This document shows, one piece after another, positions 14,324-22,663 of a stretch of 25,996 nucleotides of DNA (its first letter is position 1; each line of letters starts with the position of its first letter). The stretch comes from Bacteroidales bacterium UBA4621. Lineage in GTDB: Bacteria > Bacteroidota > Bacteroidia > Bacteroidales > Paludibacteraceae. Position numbers and translations under genes: made by a program. The stretch lies in contig DGIN01000016.1 in the NCBI GenBank assembly GCA_002387325.1, positions 52,545 to 78,540 on the forward strand, in the 5' to 3' direction. The notes beneath the pieces were generated by a model. It did not search any database, had not been told where the DNA came from, and saw only the letters and a list, made by a program, of their open reading frames with translations.

Positions 14324-14397
14324 GCTTCCTTAGCTCAGTCGGTTAGAGCATCTGACTGTTAATCAGGGGGTCCTAGGTTCAAGTCCTAGAGGGAGCG
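14324..14397 (+). tRNA. tRNA-Asn (GTT)
   Basis: This 74-nt gene folds as a full cloverleaf. The acceptor stem GCTTCCT/AGGGAGC includes one G-U pair, the D stem is GCTC/GAGC, the anticodon stem is TCTGA/TCAGG with loop CTGTTAA and anticodon GTT (14358-14360), and the T stem is CTAGG/CCTAG. Discriminator base G73 is as expected for Asn. CCA is not encoded and must be added after transcription. It has its own promoter and terminator and stands alone between the kinase and mreB. Confidence 0.97.
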
Positions 14398-14399
14398 CA

Positions 14400-14436
14400 A
14401 GAGTGGTGCAGGAAAGTGCATCACTCTTTTTTTTTA
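14400..14436 (+). terminator. Terminator after tRNA-Asn
   Basis: AGAGTGGTGCA (14400-14410) pairs with TGCATCACTCT (14417-14427) over eleven bases with one G-U pair and a six-base loop, followed by a run of T. Confidence 0.9.
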
Positions 14437-14455
14437 TACAAAAAATGCGGTGGTC

Positions 14456-14486
14456 TTTCACAATTCGTTTTTTTGTTGTAACTTTG
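14456..14486 (+). promoter_or_regulatory. Probable promoter for the mreB operon
   Basis: TTTC (14456-14459, three of four bases), 19 bases, TAACTTTG (14479-14486, exact -7 box). The predicted leader to the mreB ATG is about 200 bases and contains the 11-bp array at 14523. Confidence 0.5.
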
Positions 14487-14522
14487 CGCAATTTTAGGTG
14501 TGATGTGTGATTGTGGAATTTG

Positions 14523-14555
14523 TTATAGGATGCTTATAGGATAGTTATAGGATAG
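14523..14555. repeat. 11-bp tandem array (TTATAGGATRS), direct copy
   Basis: TTATAGGATGC, TTATAGGATAG and TTATAGGATAG in perfect register within the mreB leader. The flanking GAGACGATG resembles the ACCGACAATG beside the inverted copy at 8066-8098. Confidence 0.7.
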
Positions 14556-14691
14556 AGACGATGTGCCATTGTCATTTCTATGGTATCCACAGGGAAAAGA
14601 TAGTTTGTTGTTATTGTGTAATGGTGCAAGTGCTATCCACCTTATATCCTCCTTATATAGAACGATAGAATAATAGAAATATAGAATAAAA

Positions 14692-15711
14692 ATGGGATTA
14701 TTTTCTTTTACACAGGAGTTGGCGATTGACTTGGGAACGGCCAATACGCTGATTATGTGCGGTGACAAAGTGGTAGTGAACGAGCCGTCGGTGGTGGCTA
14801 TCAGTATGGTTGACAACAAGTGTGTGGCAGTGGGCAGGAAAGCTCAGCAGATGATTGGCCGCGGCGGGATGATGGTGAAGACGATACGTCCGTTGAAAGA
14901 GGGTGTGATAGCCGATTTTTACGCATGCGAGATGATGATACGCGGGATGATTCGTATGATACCGAAACAGACTCGGCTTTTCACGCCGAGTATCCGTATG
15001 GTGGTAGGTATCCCGTCGGGTTGCACGGAGGTGGAGATACGTGCGGTGCGTGACAGTTCGGAGCATGCGGGCGGTCGCGATGTATATATGATTTTCGAGC
15101 CTATGGCTGCGGCTATCGGCATCGGTATAGACGTAGAGAGTCCGACGGGCTGTATGATTGTGGATATAGGCGGCGGTACGACGGAGATTGCGGTTATCTC
15201 GTTGGGCGGTATTGTGAGCAACCGGAGTATCAAGGTGGCGGGTGATGATTTCAACCAGGACATCATCGAGTATATGAGCCGTATGCACAATCTGAAGATA
15301 GACGAGCCGACGGCGGAGCGTATCAAAATACAGGTAGGTTCGGCGTTGCCGGAGTTGGAGGATGCACCTGAGGATTATGTAGTAATCGGTCCGAACAAGG
15401 TAACGGCGTTGCCGATGTCGGTGCCGGTTGGTTATCAGGAGATTGCGCACTGTTTGGAGAAGAGTATATCGAAGATAGAGAGTGCCATTCTGCAGGCGTT
15501 GGAGGCTACACCGCCGGAGTTGTACGCAGACATAGTGAAGAACGGTATCTATCTGGCGGGGGGCGGTGCTTTGCTTCACGGTTTGGCAAAGCGTTTGACC
15601 GACAAGATTACGATACAGTTCCACGTAGCGGACGACCCTCTGCTGGCAGTGGCACGGGGTACAGGTATAGCCCTGAAAAACGTAGATCATTTCGGATTCC
15701 TAATCCGCTAA
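14692..15711 (+). CDS. mreB: Rod shape-determining protein MreB
   Basis: MreB is the bacterial actin that polymerises under the inner membrane and positions the elongation machinery. The 339-residue protein shows the actin-type nucleotide motifs: phosphate 1 at D13 (IDLGTANTLI), phosphate 2 at about residue 158 (MIVDIGGGTTEIAVI) and the adenosine motif at about residue 287 (YLAGGGALLHGL). The N-terminal MGLFSFTQE is the usual amphipathic membrane-binding start. It is the first gene of the mreB-mreC-mreD-PBP2-rodA-comF run, with mreC 18 bases downstream. The roughly 200-base leader is long for this promoter type and contains a tandem repeat, so control at the leader is possible but not shown. 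Confidence 0.98.
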   Translation: MGLFSFTQELAIDLGTANTLIMCGDKVVVNEPSVVAISMVDNKCVAVGRKAQQMIGRGGMMVKTIRPLKEGVIADFYACEMMIRGMIRMIPKQTRLFTPSIRMVVGIPSGCTEVEIRAVRDSSEHAGGRDVYMIFEPMAAAIGIGIDVESPTGCMIVDIGGGTTEIAVISLGGIVSNRSIKVAGDDFNQDIIEYMSRMHNLKIDEPTAERIKIQVGSALPELEDAPEDYVVIGPNKVTALPMSVPVGYQEIAHCLEKSISKIESAILQALEATPPELYADIVKNGIYLAGGGALLHGLAKRLTDKITIQFHVADDPLLAVARGTGIALKNVDHFGFLIR

Positions 15712-15729
15712 GCGGCGGAACGTACAGGT

Positions 15730-16554
15730 ATGCACAACCTGTTCAAGTTCATATCACGATACAGCAACTTCCTGGTATTCATACTATTGGAAGTTGTTGC
15801 TTTTTTGCTGATTGTGCGAAACAGCCAGTATCCTCAGAGCAGTGTGCTGAGCAGTGCCAACCGTATAGTGGCGTGGAGTTACGGTGTGGTAAACGATGTG
15901 ACGGGTTATTTCGGTTTGCGGAGGCAGAATGCGGAATTGGCGAAAGAAAATGTAGTGCTCCGCAACCGTCTGAACGAGTTGGAGAATATGGCGGAGAACA
16001 TAGAGATGGATTCTCTGTACCGGTTTGCGCAGTATGATTTGCGTTATATTCCTGCGAAAGTGGTGCAGATAACCATCGGTCAGCAGCACAACTATATGAC
16101 CATCAACCGCGGGGCACGCGACAGTGTGCATATAGGTATGGGTGTGTGCAATCAAGAGGGCGTGGTAGGCATTGTACGGACAGTAGGTGCAAAATACTCG
16201 GTGGTACAGCCGGTTATCAACACGCGTACCAATCTGAGTTGCCGTTTTGCGAAGAACGACTATATCGGTACCTTGGAGTGGGACGGGCGCGATCCCCGTT
16301 TTGCGCAGTTGACCGATGTGGCGACCCATATACAGGTGAATCGCGGGGACACGATTGTAACGAGCGGTTTGAGTCCGATTTTTCCATCGGATATCCCCGT
16401 CGGGATTGTAGAAGATGCGGAGTTGCCGGAAGGAGAATCATACTATAGGATTACGGTTCGTCTGTCAACGAATTTCCGCCGGTTGAAGTATGTGGAGGTG
16501 ATAGAAAATGACGATCGGGTGGAAATAGACTCATTGGGATATGGTCTGGATTAA
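15730..16554 (+). CDS. mreC: Rod shape-determining protein MreC
   Basis: MreC is the periplasmic scaffold that links MreB to PBP2 and RodA. The 274-residue protein has a short cytoplasmic N terminus, one membrane segment (about residues 13-31, FLVFILLEVVAFLLIV), a coiled coil rich in Asn/Glu/Leu (about 60-96), and the MreC beta-barrel region (about 110-260) with TINRGARDSVHIGMGV and VTSGLSPIFPSDIPVGIV. Length is typical of Bacteroidota. Its end overlaps mreD by 14 bases. Confidence 0.96.
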   Translation: MHNLFKFISRYSNFLVFILLEVVAFLLIVRNSQYPQSSVLSSANRIVAWSYGVVNDVTGYFGLRRQNAELAKENVVLRNRLNELENMAENIEMDSLYRFAQYDLRYIPAKVVQITIGQQHNYMTINRGARDSVHIGMGVCNQEGVVGIVRTVGAKYSVVQPVINTRTNLSCRFAKNDYIGTLEWDGRDPRFAQLTDVATHIQVNRGDTIVTSGLSPIFPSDIPVGIVEDAELPEGESYYRITVRLSTNFRRLKYVEVIENDDRVEIDSLGYGLD

Positions 16555-17035
16555 GCAAATAGGGCGTTTTATTGTGCTGCTTCTATTGCAGGTACTGCTC
16601 ATTAATAATCTGCAGTTTATGGGCGTGTGCCATCCGTATATCTATATATTCAGCCTGTTGGTAATGCCTATCACTCTGCCGCGTTGGGCGGATATGCTGA
16701 CAGGTGGTGTAGCGGGGCTGCTATTGGATATATTCTGCAACTCGTTGGGAGTGCATACAGCCGCCTGCATACTGCTGATGTACCTCCGTCCGTACCTGAT
16801 AGGCGGCTACGTGAACGACCTTGAGCGTCTGACGGGGGAAATAGATATGCGCAGCATAGGGGTTGTCAATTTTGTGAAATATACCGTATTGCTGGTATTG
16901 GTTCATCATACGGCGGTTTTCTTCCTGACTGCGTGGAGTTTCCGTCATTTTTGGTTCACATTGCTTGAGGTGGCGGTCAGTTCGGTGGTCAGCATCGTAC
17001 TCATTACCGGCGTGGATATGCTTAGAAACAGATGA
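16541..17035 (+). CDS. mreD: Rod shape-determining protein MreD
   Basis: MreD is the small polytopic partner of MreC in the elongation complex. The 164-residue protein is very hydrophobic with five or six membrane segments (about residues 7-28, 34-50, 52-72, 76-92, 105-128, 136-158) and the family motif GLLLDIFCNSLGVHTAACIL. It has little else that is diagnostic, so the call rests on this motif and its position between mreC (14-base overlap) and PBP2 (4-base ATGA overlap). Confidence 0.92.
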   Translation: MVWIKQIGRFIVLLLLQVLLINNLQFMGVCHPYIYIFSLLVMPITLPRWADMLTGGVAGLLLDIFCNSLGVHTAACILLMYLRPYLIGGYVNDLERLTGEIDMRSIGVVNFVKYTVLLVLVHHTAVFFLTAWSFRHFWFTLLEVAVSSVVSIVLITGVDMLRNR

Positions 17036-18855
17036 TAAACGACAAGTACTATAAGCGGCGTTTTGTCATCAGCGGTATAGCCGTGGCGATTGTGTCGGTG
17101 TATATTATCCGTCTGTTTGCTCTTCAGATTGTGGACACTTCCACGAATGCACAGGCCGACAGCAATGCCCTTGTGCGTCAGACTGTTTATCCGTCCCGCG
17201 GCTTGATATACGACCGCAACGGCGAACTGCTGGTATTCAACCAGCCTATTTACGAAGTGATGCTTATTATGCGCGAGATGCACACGGGTTTCGACACCAC
17301 CGCTTTCTGCCAAGCCCTGCATATAGACCGGGCGGAGTTTGATGAGCGGATAGCCGACATCAGAGACCGCAGGAAGAACCGGGGTTTTTCCATCTATACG
17401 CCACAGGTCTTTATGAGCCAATTGGAGAAAGAAGACATCGCCACGCTGCAGGAGTCGTCCTTTCTGTATCCGGGGATGTCTATCCGCAAACGCACATTGC
17501 GGGACTATACCTACAATGCGGGCGCCCATGTGCTGGGCAGTGTGGGCGAGGTGAACCAAAACGATATAGACCGTGATGCGTATTACGACCGTGGGGACTA
17601 CTCAGGACGCGATGGAATCGAGCAGACTTACGAGTCCGATTTGCGCGGGGAGAAAGGCGTAGAGGTGCTGATGCGCGACTCGCGCGGACGTATTCAGGGC
17701 AGTTACCACAACGGCGAGTCAGACCGCCCTGCCAAAGCGGGGAAAGACCTGACGCTGACATTGGATATTCAGTTGCAGATACTGGCGGAGGAACTGCTGC
17801 AAAACAAGACAGGCAGTGTGGTGGCGATAGAGCCTGCGACTGGGGAGATATTGGCCTTGGCATCCAGTCCGACCTGGGACCCCAAAGTATTGGTGGGCAA
17901 GGAGCGTTCCGCGAACTACAATGCTCTCCTGCAGGACAAGTCCAAGCCGCTGCTGAACCGCGCCACGCAAGCGACCTACCCTCCCGGTTCAACTTTCAAG
18001 ACCGCACAGGCATTGGTATGTTTGCAGGAAGGTGCCATCACGCCTAACACGCTCTATCCGTGCAACGGTCCGGGTTCTACCCCGATTAAGTGTACGCACC
18101 ACCATGGCAGTCCGGTCGGGTTGGTAAAAGCGATAGAACAGAGTTGCAACCCGTATTTCTGGTGTGCTTTCCGCGATTTGCTGCAAATGGACGGTTATGG
18201 CAAAGAGAACGAAGGTTTCCGCAACCGCTACCGGTTATGGCGCAATGATATGTTGCAGTTCGGGTTTGGTCAGACATTTGCACATACCGATGTGGGCGGA
18301 CAGTCGAGAGGCAACGTGCCAAGTATCAAGTTTTTTGACCGCTACTACGGCAAGACGGGCTGGAAAGCGATTACGATACGCTCGCTGAGTATCGGGCAAG
18401 GGGAGTTGTTGGTTACGCCGCTGCAACTTGCCAACCAAGCCGCAGCGATTGCCAACGAAGGCTATTTTATTACGCCTCATCTGAACCGCAACGATTCGAT
18501 GAAAGCGGACAAACATATTCTTCCGATAGAGAAAAGACATTTCGAAGCGGTCAAAGAGGGAATGCACCACGTAATGCTATACGGTACGGGACGCTACTAC
18601 CCGATAGAGGGTGTGGAGACGTGCGGCAAGACCGGTACGGCGCAAAATCCGCATGGCAGAGACCACGCTATTTTTATCGGTTTTGCGCCCGTAGAAAACC
18701 CTCGTATTGCCGTAGCAGTAGTGGTGGAGAATGCGGGTTTCGGTGCCACTTGGGCGGCTCCGGTAGCCAGTTTGGTGATGGAGCAGTACCTCACCGGCGA
18801 AATAAAACGTACCGACCTGAAAAAACGGATATCTAATGCAGTACTAACAAAATGA
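17032..18855 (+). CDS. mrdA: Penicillin-binding protein 2 (elongation transpeptidase)
   Basis: PBP2 is the class B transpeptidase that cross-links lateral-wall peptidoglycan with RodA as glycosyltransferase. The 607-residue protein has an N-terminal membrane anchor (about residues 8-28), the PBP dimerisation domain (about 50-230) with YPSRGLIYDRNGELL, and the transpeptidase domain. Active-site motifs are S320-T-F-K323 (nucleophile Ser320), S371-C-N373 and K533-T-G535. It starts within the mreD stop (ATGA) and ends within the rodA start (ATGA), so the rod-complex genes are tightly coupled. Length is close to E. coli PBP2 (633). Confidence 0.96.
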   Translation: MINDKYYKRRFVISGIAVAIVSVYIIRLFALQIVDTSTNAQADSNALVRQTVYPSRGLIYDRNGELLVFNQPIYEVMLIMREMHTGFDTTAFCQALHIDRAEFDERIADIRDRRKNRGFSIYTPQVFMSQLEKEDIATLQESSFLYPGMSIRKRTLRDYTYNAGAHVLGSVGEVNQNDIDRDAYYDRGDYSGRDGIEQTYESDLRGEKGVEVLMRDSRGRIQGSYHNGESDRPAKAGKDLTLTLDIQLQILAEELLQNKTGSVVAIEPATGEILALASSPTWDPKVLVGKERSANYNALLQDKSKPLLNRATQATYPPGSTFKTAQALVCLQEGAITPNTLYPCNGPGSTPIKCTHHHGSPVGLVKAIEQSCNPYFWCAFRDLLQMDGYGKENEGFRNRYRLWRNDMLQFGFGQTFAHTDVGGQSRGNVPSIKFFDRYYGKTGWKAITIRSLSIGQGELLVTPLQLANQAAAIANEGYFITPHLNRNDSMKADKHILPIEKRHFEAVKEGMHHVMLYGTGRYYPIEGVETCGKTGTAQNPHGRDHAIFIGFAPVENPRIAVAVVVENAGFGATWAAPVASLVMEQYLTGEIKRTDLKKRISNAVLTK

Positions 18856-20315
18856 GTTCCTCCCGAAGCGGTAACATATTGCGCAATCTGGATTGGGCGA
18901 CCATCGGTATGTTTTTGGCGTTGGTTGTTTTCGGCTGGCTGAATATCTACGGGGCGAGTTATACCTTTGAGCAAACAAGTATTTTCGATTTCGGCAACCG
19001 TGCCGGTAAGCAGTTTATATGGATATTAGGTTCCCTCGTATTGGGCAGTGTGCTGCTGCTGATTGACTATAAGACATACGATATACTGGCCTATATCCTA
19101 TACGGGGTTATGCTTCTCCTGCTATTAGCAACCCCTTTTCTGGCGCACGACATCAAAGGCTCGCTCTCGTGGCTGACTATCGGCCCTGTAAGCCTTCAAC
19201 CCGCCGAGTTTGCCAAATGTGTCACAGCATTGGCGATTGCCAAATACATGGGGCGTTACGGGTACCAGATACGCACGTGGCGCGATTTGGCAGTGCCGTT
19301 TCTGCTGGTAGGCATACCTGTATTTATCATTATGATACTGCAAAAAGAGACGGGTTCCGCCCTTGTCTTTGCCGCATTTTTGCTTGTTTTCTACCGTCAG
19401 GGGATGAGCGGGTACGTACTATGGTGCGGTGTGGCAGCGGTGGCACTGTTTATCATCAGTATCCGTTTCGGCGGAGTGCCGCTGCCTTACGGAACGGGCA
19501 ATGCAGGTATTGTGGGGTGTATGCTGCTTGTTAGTGCCATTGAGATATTTTTTCTCCGCAAAGAAAACAGATCCAACCTCGAGCCGCTGATATTGGTAGG
19601 AGGTGCCACATTGGTCTTTGGTACCGGTGCGATTGTCAATATATGGGTACCTGTCAATTTCAATTGGCTGTCGGTCGGCGTGGCGGGTTTGCTGACCATT
19701 TATACTGTTGTAGTGAGCGTCTATTTGCGGCATTACAAACTATTGCTTGTGGCATTGTTCACCATATGCTGTATCGGTTTCACCCACGCTTGCGATTTTG
19801 TTTTTACCCGTGTGCTACAACCCCATCAGCGTGTGCGTATCGAGGTGCTGTTCGGTATGAAAGAAGACCCTACCGGAGCGGGGTACAATGTCAATCAGGC
19901 ACGTATTGCCATCGGCTCCGGCGGACTTATCGGCAAGGGTTACCTAAACGGCACACAAACCAAACTGCAGTTCGTGCCGGAACAGGATACCGACTTCATA
20001 TTCTGCACAGTAGGTGAAGAATGGGGGTTTGTCGGTTCGGTCGGTGTATTGATACTGTATCTTTGTTTTATCTTGCGGCTGATTTCTATAGCAGAGCGGC
20101 AACGCGATACATTCAGCCAAATATACGCCTATGCGGTAGCGTCTATTTTCCTGCTGCACCTGACTATCAATGTGGGTATGGTACTGGGCTTGCTGCCCGT
20201 GATAGGTATTCCGCTGCCGTTTTTCAGTTATGGAGGCAGTTCGCTCTGGGGTTTCACCATTCTCCTGTTTATTCTTCTGCGTCTTGATGCCGCCCGAGTC
20301 GAAAAACTACGATGA
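18852..20315 (+). CDS. rodA: Rod shape-determining protein RodA (SEDS glycosyltransferase)
   Basis: RodA polymerises lipid II into glycan strands beside PBP2. The 487-residue protein has about ten or more membrane segments and the SEDS motifs KGSLSWLTIGPVSLQPAEFAK, LQKETGSALVFAAF, EQDTDFIFCTVGEEWGFVGS and GLLPVIGIPLPFFSYGGSS. It is longer than E. coli RodA (370). The additional sequence lies in the middle (about residues 200-330) and contains extra hydrophobic segments, which I believe is usual in Bacteroidales homologues. It overlaps PBP2 by four bases at its start and comF by four bases at its end. Confidence 0.95.
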   Translation: MSSSRSGNILRNLDWATIGMFLALVVFGWLNIYGASYTFEQTSIFDFGNRAGKQFIWILGSLVLGSVLLLIDYKTYDILAYILYGVMLLLLLATPFLAHDIKGSLSWLTIGPVSLQPAEFAKCVTALAIAKYMGRYGYQIRTWRDLAVPFLLVGIPVFIIMILQKETGSALVFAAFLLVFYRQGMSGYVLWCGVAAVALFIISIRFGGVPLPYGTGNAGIVGCMLLVSAIEIFFLRKENRSNLEPLILVGGATLVFGTGAIVNIWVPVNFNWLSVGVAGLLTIYTVVVSVYLRHYKLLLVALFTICCIGFTHACDFVFTRVLQPHQRVRIEVLFGMKEDPTGAGYNVNQARIAIGSGGLIGKGYLNGTQTKLQFVPEQDTDFIFCTVGEEWGFVGSVGVLILYLCFILRLISIAERQRDTFSQIYAYAVASIFLLHLTINVGMVLGLLPVIGIPLPFFSYGGSSLWGFTILLFILLRLDAARVEKLR

Positions 20316-21004
20316 ATGCGCCTGTTTCCGGTTCTCTGCTATCGCTGTTCTACCCCCATTGCTGTGCGATGTGCGGCAGTTTGTTAGAGGATGAACACAT
20401 CACTTTATGTTCCGTATGCCTACAACATCTGCCACGAACGGAACAATGCTCACTCCGAGGCAATATGACGGAGGAACTATTCAGCGATTTCCCCCGCTTT
20501 CAACGGGCGGCAGCGTTCCTTTTCTTCGACAAAGGTGCCGACATACAGCACGTGATACACAAGATGAAATTTCACGAGCAACCCCGCATTGCCTACGACC
20601 TTGCCCGCGAAGCCGCCTACGACTTTATGCAGGCGGATTTCTTTGAGGATATTGACCTGATTGTCCCTATTCCCCTACACCCTACACGGTTGCGCGAACG
20701 CGGTTACAACCAGTCGGAATGGATAGCCCGCGCACTGAGCGAAGCCACCGGCATCCCCGTTGACACCACACACGTTCTGCGTATCCGCAACAACCCGCAG
20801 CAGGCACTCCGGAAAGCCAAAGACCGGACAGCAAACGTGGAAGGTGTTTTTGCGGTTAATCACCCCGAAGAACTCTATCACAAACATATCCTTATTGTGG
20901 ACGACCTAATCACCACAGGCAGCACCATCCGTGCTTGTATCAAGGCTATGCGCCCGTGCCGAGACACACGTTTCAGTGTCTTTGCTCTCGGAAAAGCACG
21001 CTGA
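20312..21004 (+). CDS. ComF family phosphoribosyltransferase-like protein
   Basis: The 230-residue protein has the ComF layout: an N-terminal zinc finger (C17, C18, C21 and C33, C36 in HCCAMCG and LCSVC) and a type I phosphoribosyltransferase fold. The PRPP-binding loop ILIVDDLITTGSTI lies near residue 195 and PIPLHPTRLRERGYNQSEW near residue 120. ComF proteins take part in DNA uptake and recombination during natural transformation in several bacteria; the exact reaction is unsettled. Here it is the last gene coupled to the rod operon through a four-base ATGA overlap with rodA. This position reflects operon structure and does not itself imply a cell-shape role. Confidence 0.9.
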   Translation: MNAPVSGSLLSLFYPHCCAMCGSLLEDEHITLCSVCLQHLPRTEQCSLRGNMTEELFSDFPRFQRAAAFLFFDKGADIQHVIHKMKFHEQPRIAYDLAREAAYDFMQADFFEDIDLIVPIPLHPTRLRERGYNQSEWIARALSEATGIPVDTTHVLRIRNNPQQALRKAKDRTANVEGVFAVNHPEELYHKHILIVDDLITTGSTIRACIKAMRPCRDTRFSVFALGKAR

Positions 21005-21006
21005 CT

Positions 21007-21038
21007 ATTGCGTATATCGCAATTTTGCCGTAAATTTG
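21007..21038 (+). promoter_or_regulatory. Promoter for nadB
   Basis: ATTG (21007-21010, three of four bases), 20 bases, TAAATTTG (21031-21038, exact -7 box), 24 bases before ATG 21062. It suggests nadB is transcribed separately from the rod operon. Confidence 0.5.
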
Positions 21039-21061
21039 CGCCCGAAAATAATCTCGAAGAG

Positions 21062-22663
21062 ATGACCCGCAAATACGATTTTCTCATCATCGGCGGCGGA
21101 GTTGCCGGTATGAGTTTTGCGCTCAAAGTAGCGCGTACACAGAAATACAAGATTGCCATTTGCTGCAAGACAACGCTTGACGAGGCGAATACAGCCAAGG
21201 CACAGGGCGGCATCGCCTCTGTAACCAATCTGCTTGTGGACGATTTTGAAAAACACATCCATGACACAATGGTGGCAGGCGACTGGCTCAGCGACCCTGC
21301 GGCTGTGGAGCAGGTGGTACGCAGTGCGCCCCGCCAGATACAGGAACTTGTGAATTGGGGCGTTAATTTCGACAAGGATGCAGAAGGTCATTTCGACCTT
21401 CACCGCGAAGGCGGACATTCCGAGTTCCGTATTCTCCACCACGCCGATGACACAGGCGCGGAGATACAACGCGGACTGATGGAAGCCGTGCGCCACAATC
21501 CCTTTATTGATGTACTGGAAAACCATTTTGCCGTTGAAATCATCACGCAGCACCATCTTGGTATGCGTGTTACCCGCCGTACGCCCGACATTGAGTGCTA
21601 TGGTGCCTACATACTCAATCCCGAGACGGGCAAGATTGACACCTATCTCAGCCGGGTAACCCTGATGGCAACAGGCGGCACGGGCGCGGTCTATGCCACG
21701 ACCACCAACCCCAACATCGCTACCGGAGACGGTATCGCTATGGTCTATCGTGCCAAAGGCAAAGTGCAGGATATGGAGTTCGTACAATTCCACCCGACTG
21801 CACTCTTTCACCCCGGCGAGACCCATCCCGCATACCTCATTACAGAGGCAATGCGCGGCTACGGAGGCATTCTGCGCCTGCCTAACGGCGAGGAGTTTAT
21901 GCAGAAATACGACCCGCGTCTGTCGTTGGCTCCGCGCGATATTGTAGCCCGCGCTATTGACAACGAGATGAAGATTCACGGTCTCGACCATGTCTGCCTC
22001 GATGTTACCCACAAAGACCCGGAGGAGACCAAACACCATTTCCCGAATATCTACGCCAAGTGCCTAAGCATCGGTATTGACATCACCAAACAGTATATCC
22101 CCGTAGCACCGTGCGCCCACTATATGTGCGGCGGTATCAAGGTGAACCTCGACGGCGAGTCGTCTATCCATCGTCTCTACGCTGTGGGCGAATGTTCGTG
22201 TACGGGTCTGCATGGCGGCAACCGGCTGGCAAGCAACTCGCTTATAGAGGCGGTAGTCTATGCCGATGCGGCAGCACGTCATAGTCTCTGCGTAATAGAA
22301 AACTACGATTTCAACGAGAACGTACCCGATTGGAACGATGAGGGTACGCTTTCCAACGAGGAGCGTGTCTTGATTGCGCAGGATGTCAAAGAGGTCGGAC
22401 AAGTGATGTCCACCTATGTGGGTATCGTGCGTTCCAATCTCCGTCTGCGCCGCGCATGGGAGCGTCTTGACCTGCTCTACGAGGAGACCGAAGACCTATT
22501 CAAGCGCGTCAAAGCCACACGCGATATATGCGAACTGCGCAATATGATTAATGTCGGCTATCTCATTACACGGCAGGCTATCGAGCGCAAAGAGAGCCGT
22601 GGTCTCCACTATAATATCGACTATCCGAAAACCACCTCTACCCCTCCGAAAGAAGTCTGGTAA
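21062..22663 (+). CDS. nadB: L-aspartate oxidase
   Basis: NadB oxidises L-aspartate to iminoaspartate with FAD, the first step of de novo NAD synthesis; NadA then makes quinolinate. The 533-residue protein shows the FAD-binding IIGGGVAGMS at the N terminus, KAQGGIAS, the substrate-region HREGGHSEFRILHHADDTG, ATGGTGAVYATTTNP, MEFVQFHPTALF, PRDIVARAI and the C-terminal GGNRLASNSLIEAVVYA. Succinate dehydrogenase and fumarate reductase flavoproteins are related, but the length, the HSEFRILH motif and the lack of an iron-sulfur partner gene favour NadB. I chose ATG 21062 (MTRKYDFLIIGGG); a frame open to 21008 would add residues over the promoter. nadA and nadC are not in the window. Confidence 0.94.
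   Translation: MTRKYDFLIIGGGVAGMSFALKVARTQKYKIAICCKTTLDEANTAKAQGGIASVTNLLVDDFEKHIHDTMVAGDWLSDPAAVEQVVRSAPRQIQELVNWGVNFDKDAEGHFDLHREGGHSEFRILHHADDTGAEIQRGLMEAVRHNPFIDVLENHFAVEIITQHHLGMRVTRRTPDIECYGAYILNPETGKIDTYLSRVTLMATGGTGAVYATTTNPNIATGDGIAMVYRAKGKVQDMEFVQFHPTALFHPGETHPAYLITEAMRGYGGILRLPNGEEFMQKYDPRLSLAPRDIVARAIDNEMKIHGLDHVCLDVTHKDPEETKHHFPNIYAKCLSIGIDITKQYIPVAPCAHYMCGGIKVNLDGESSIHRLYAVGECSCTGLHGGNRLASNSLIEAVVYADAAARHSLCVIENYDFNENVPDWNDEGTLSNEERVLIAQDVKEVGQVMSTYVGIVRSNLRLRRAWERLDLLYEETEDLFKRVKATRDICELRNMINVGYLITRQAIERKESRGLHYNIDYPKTTSTPPKEVW

Noticed and set aside
14698..15690. Minus-strand open frame of 330 codons opposite mreB
   Set aside because: His/Arg/Tyr-rich shadow translation; MreB on the plus strand is unmistakable.
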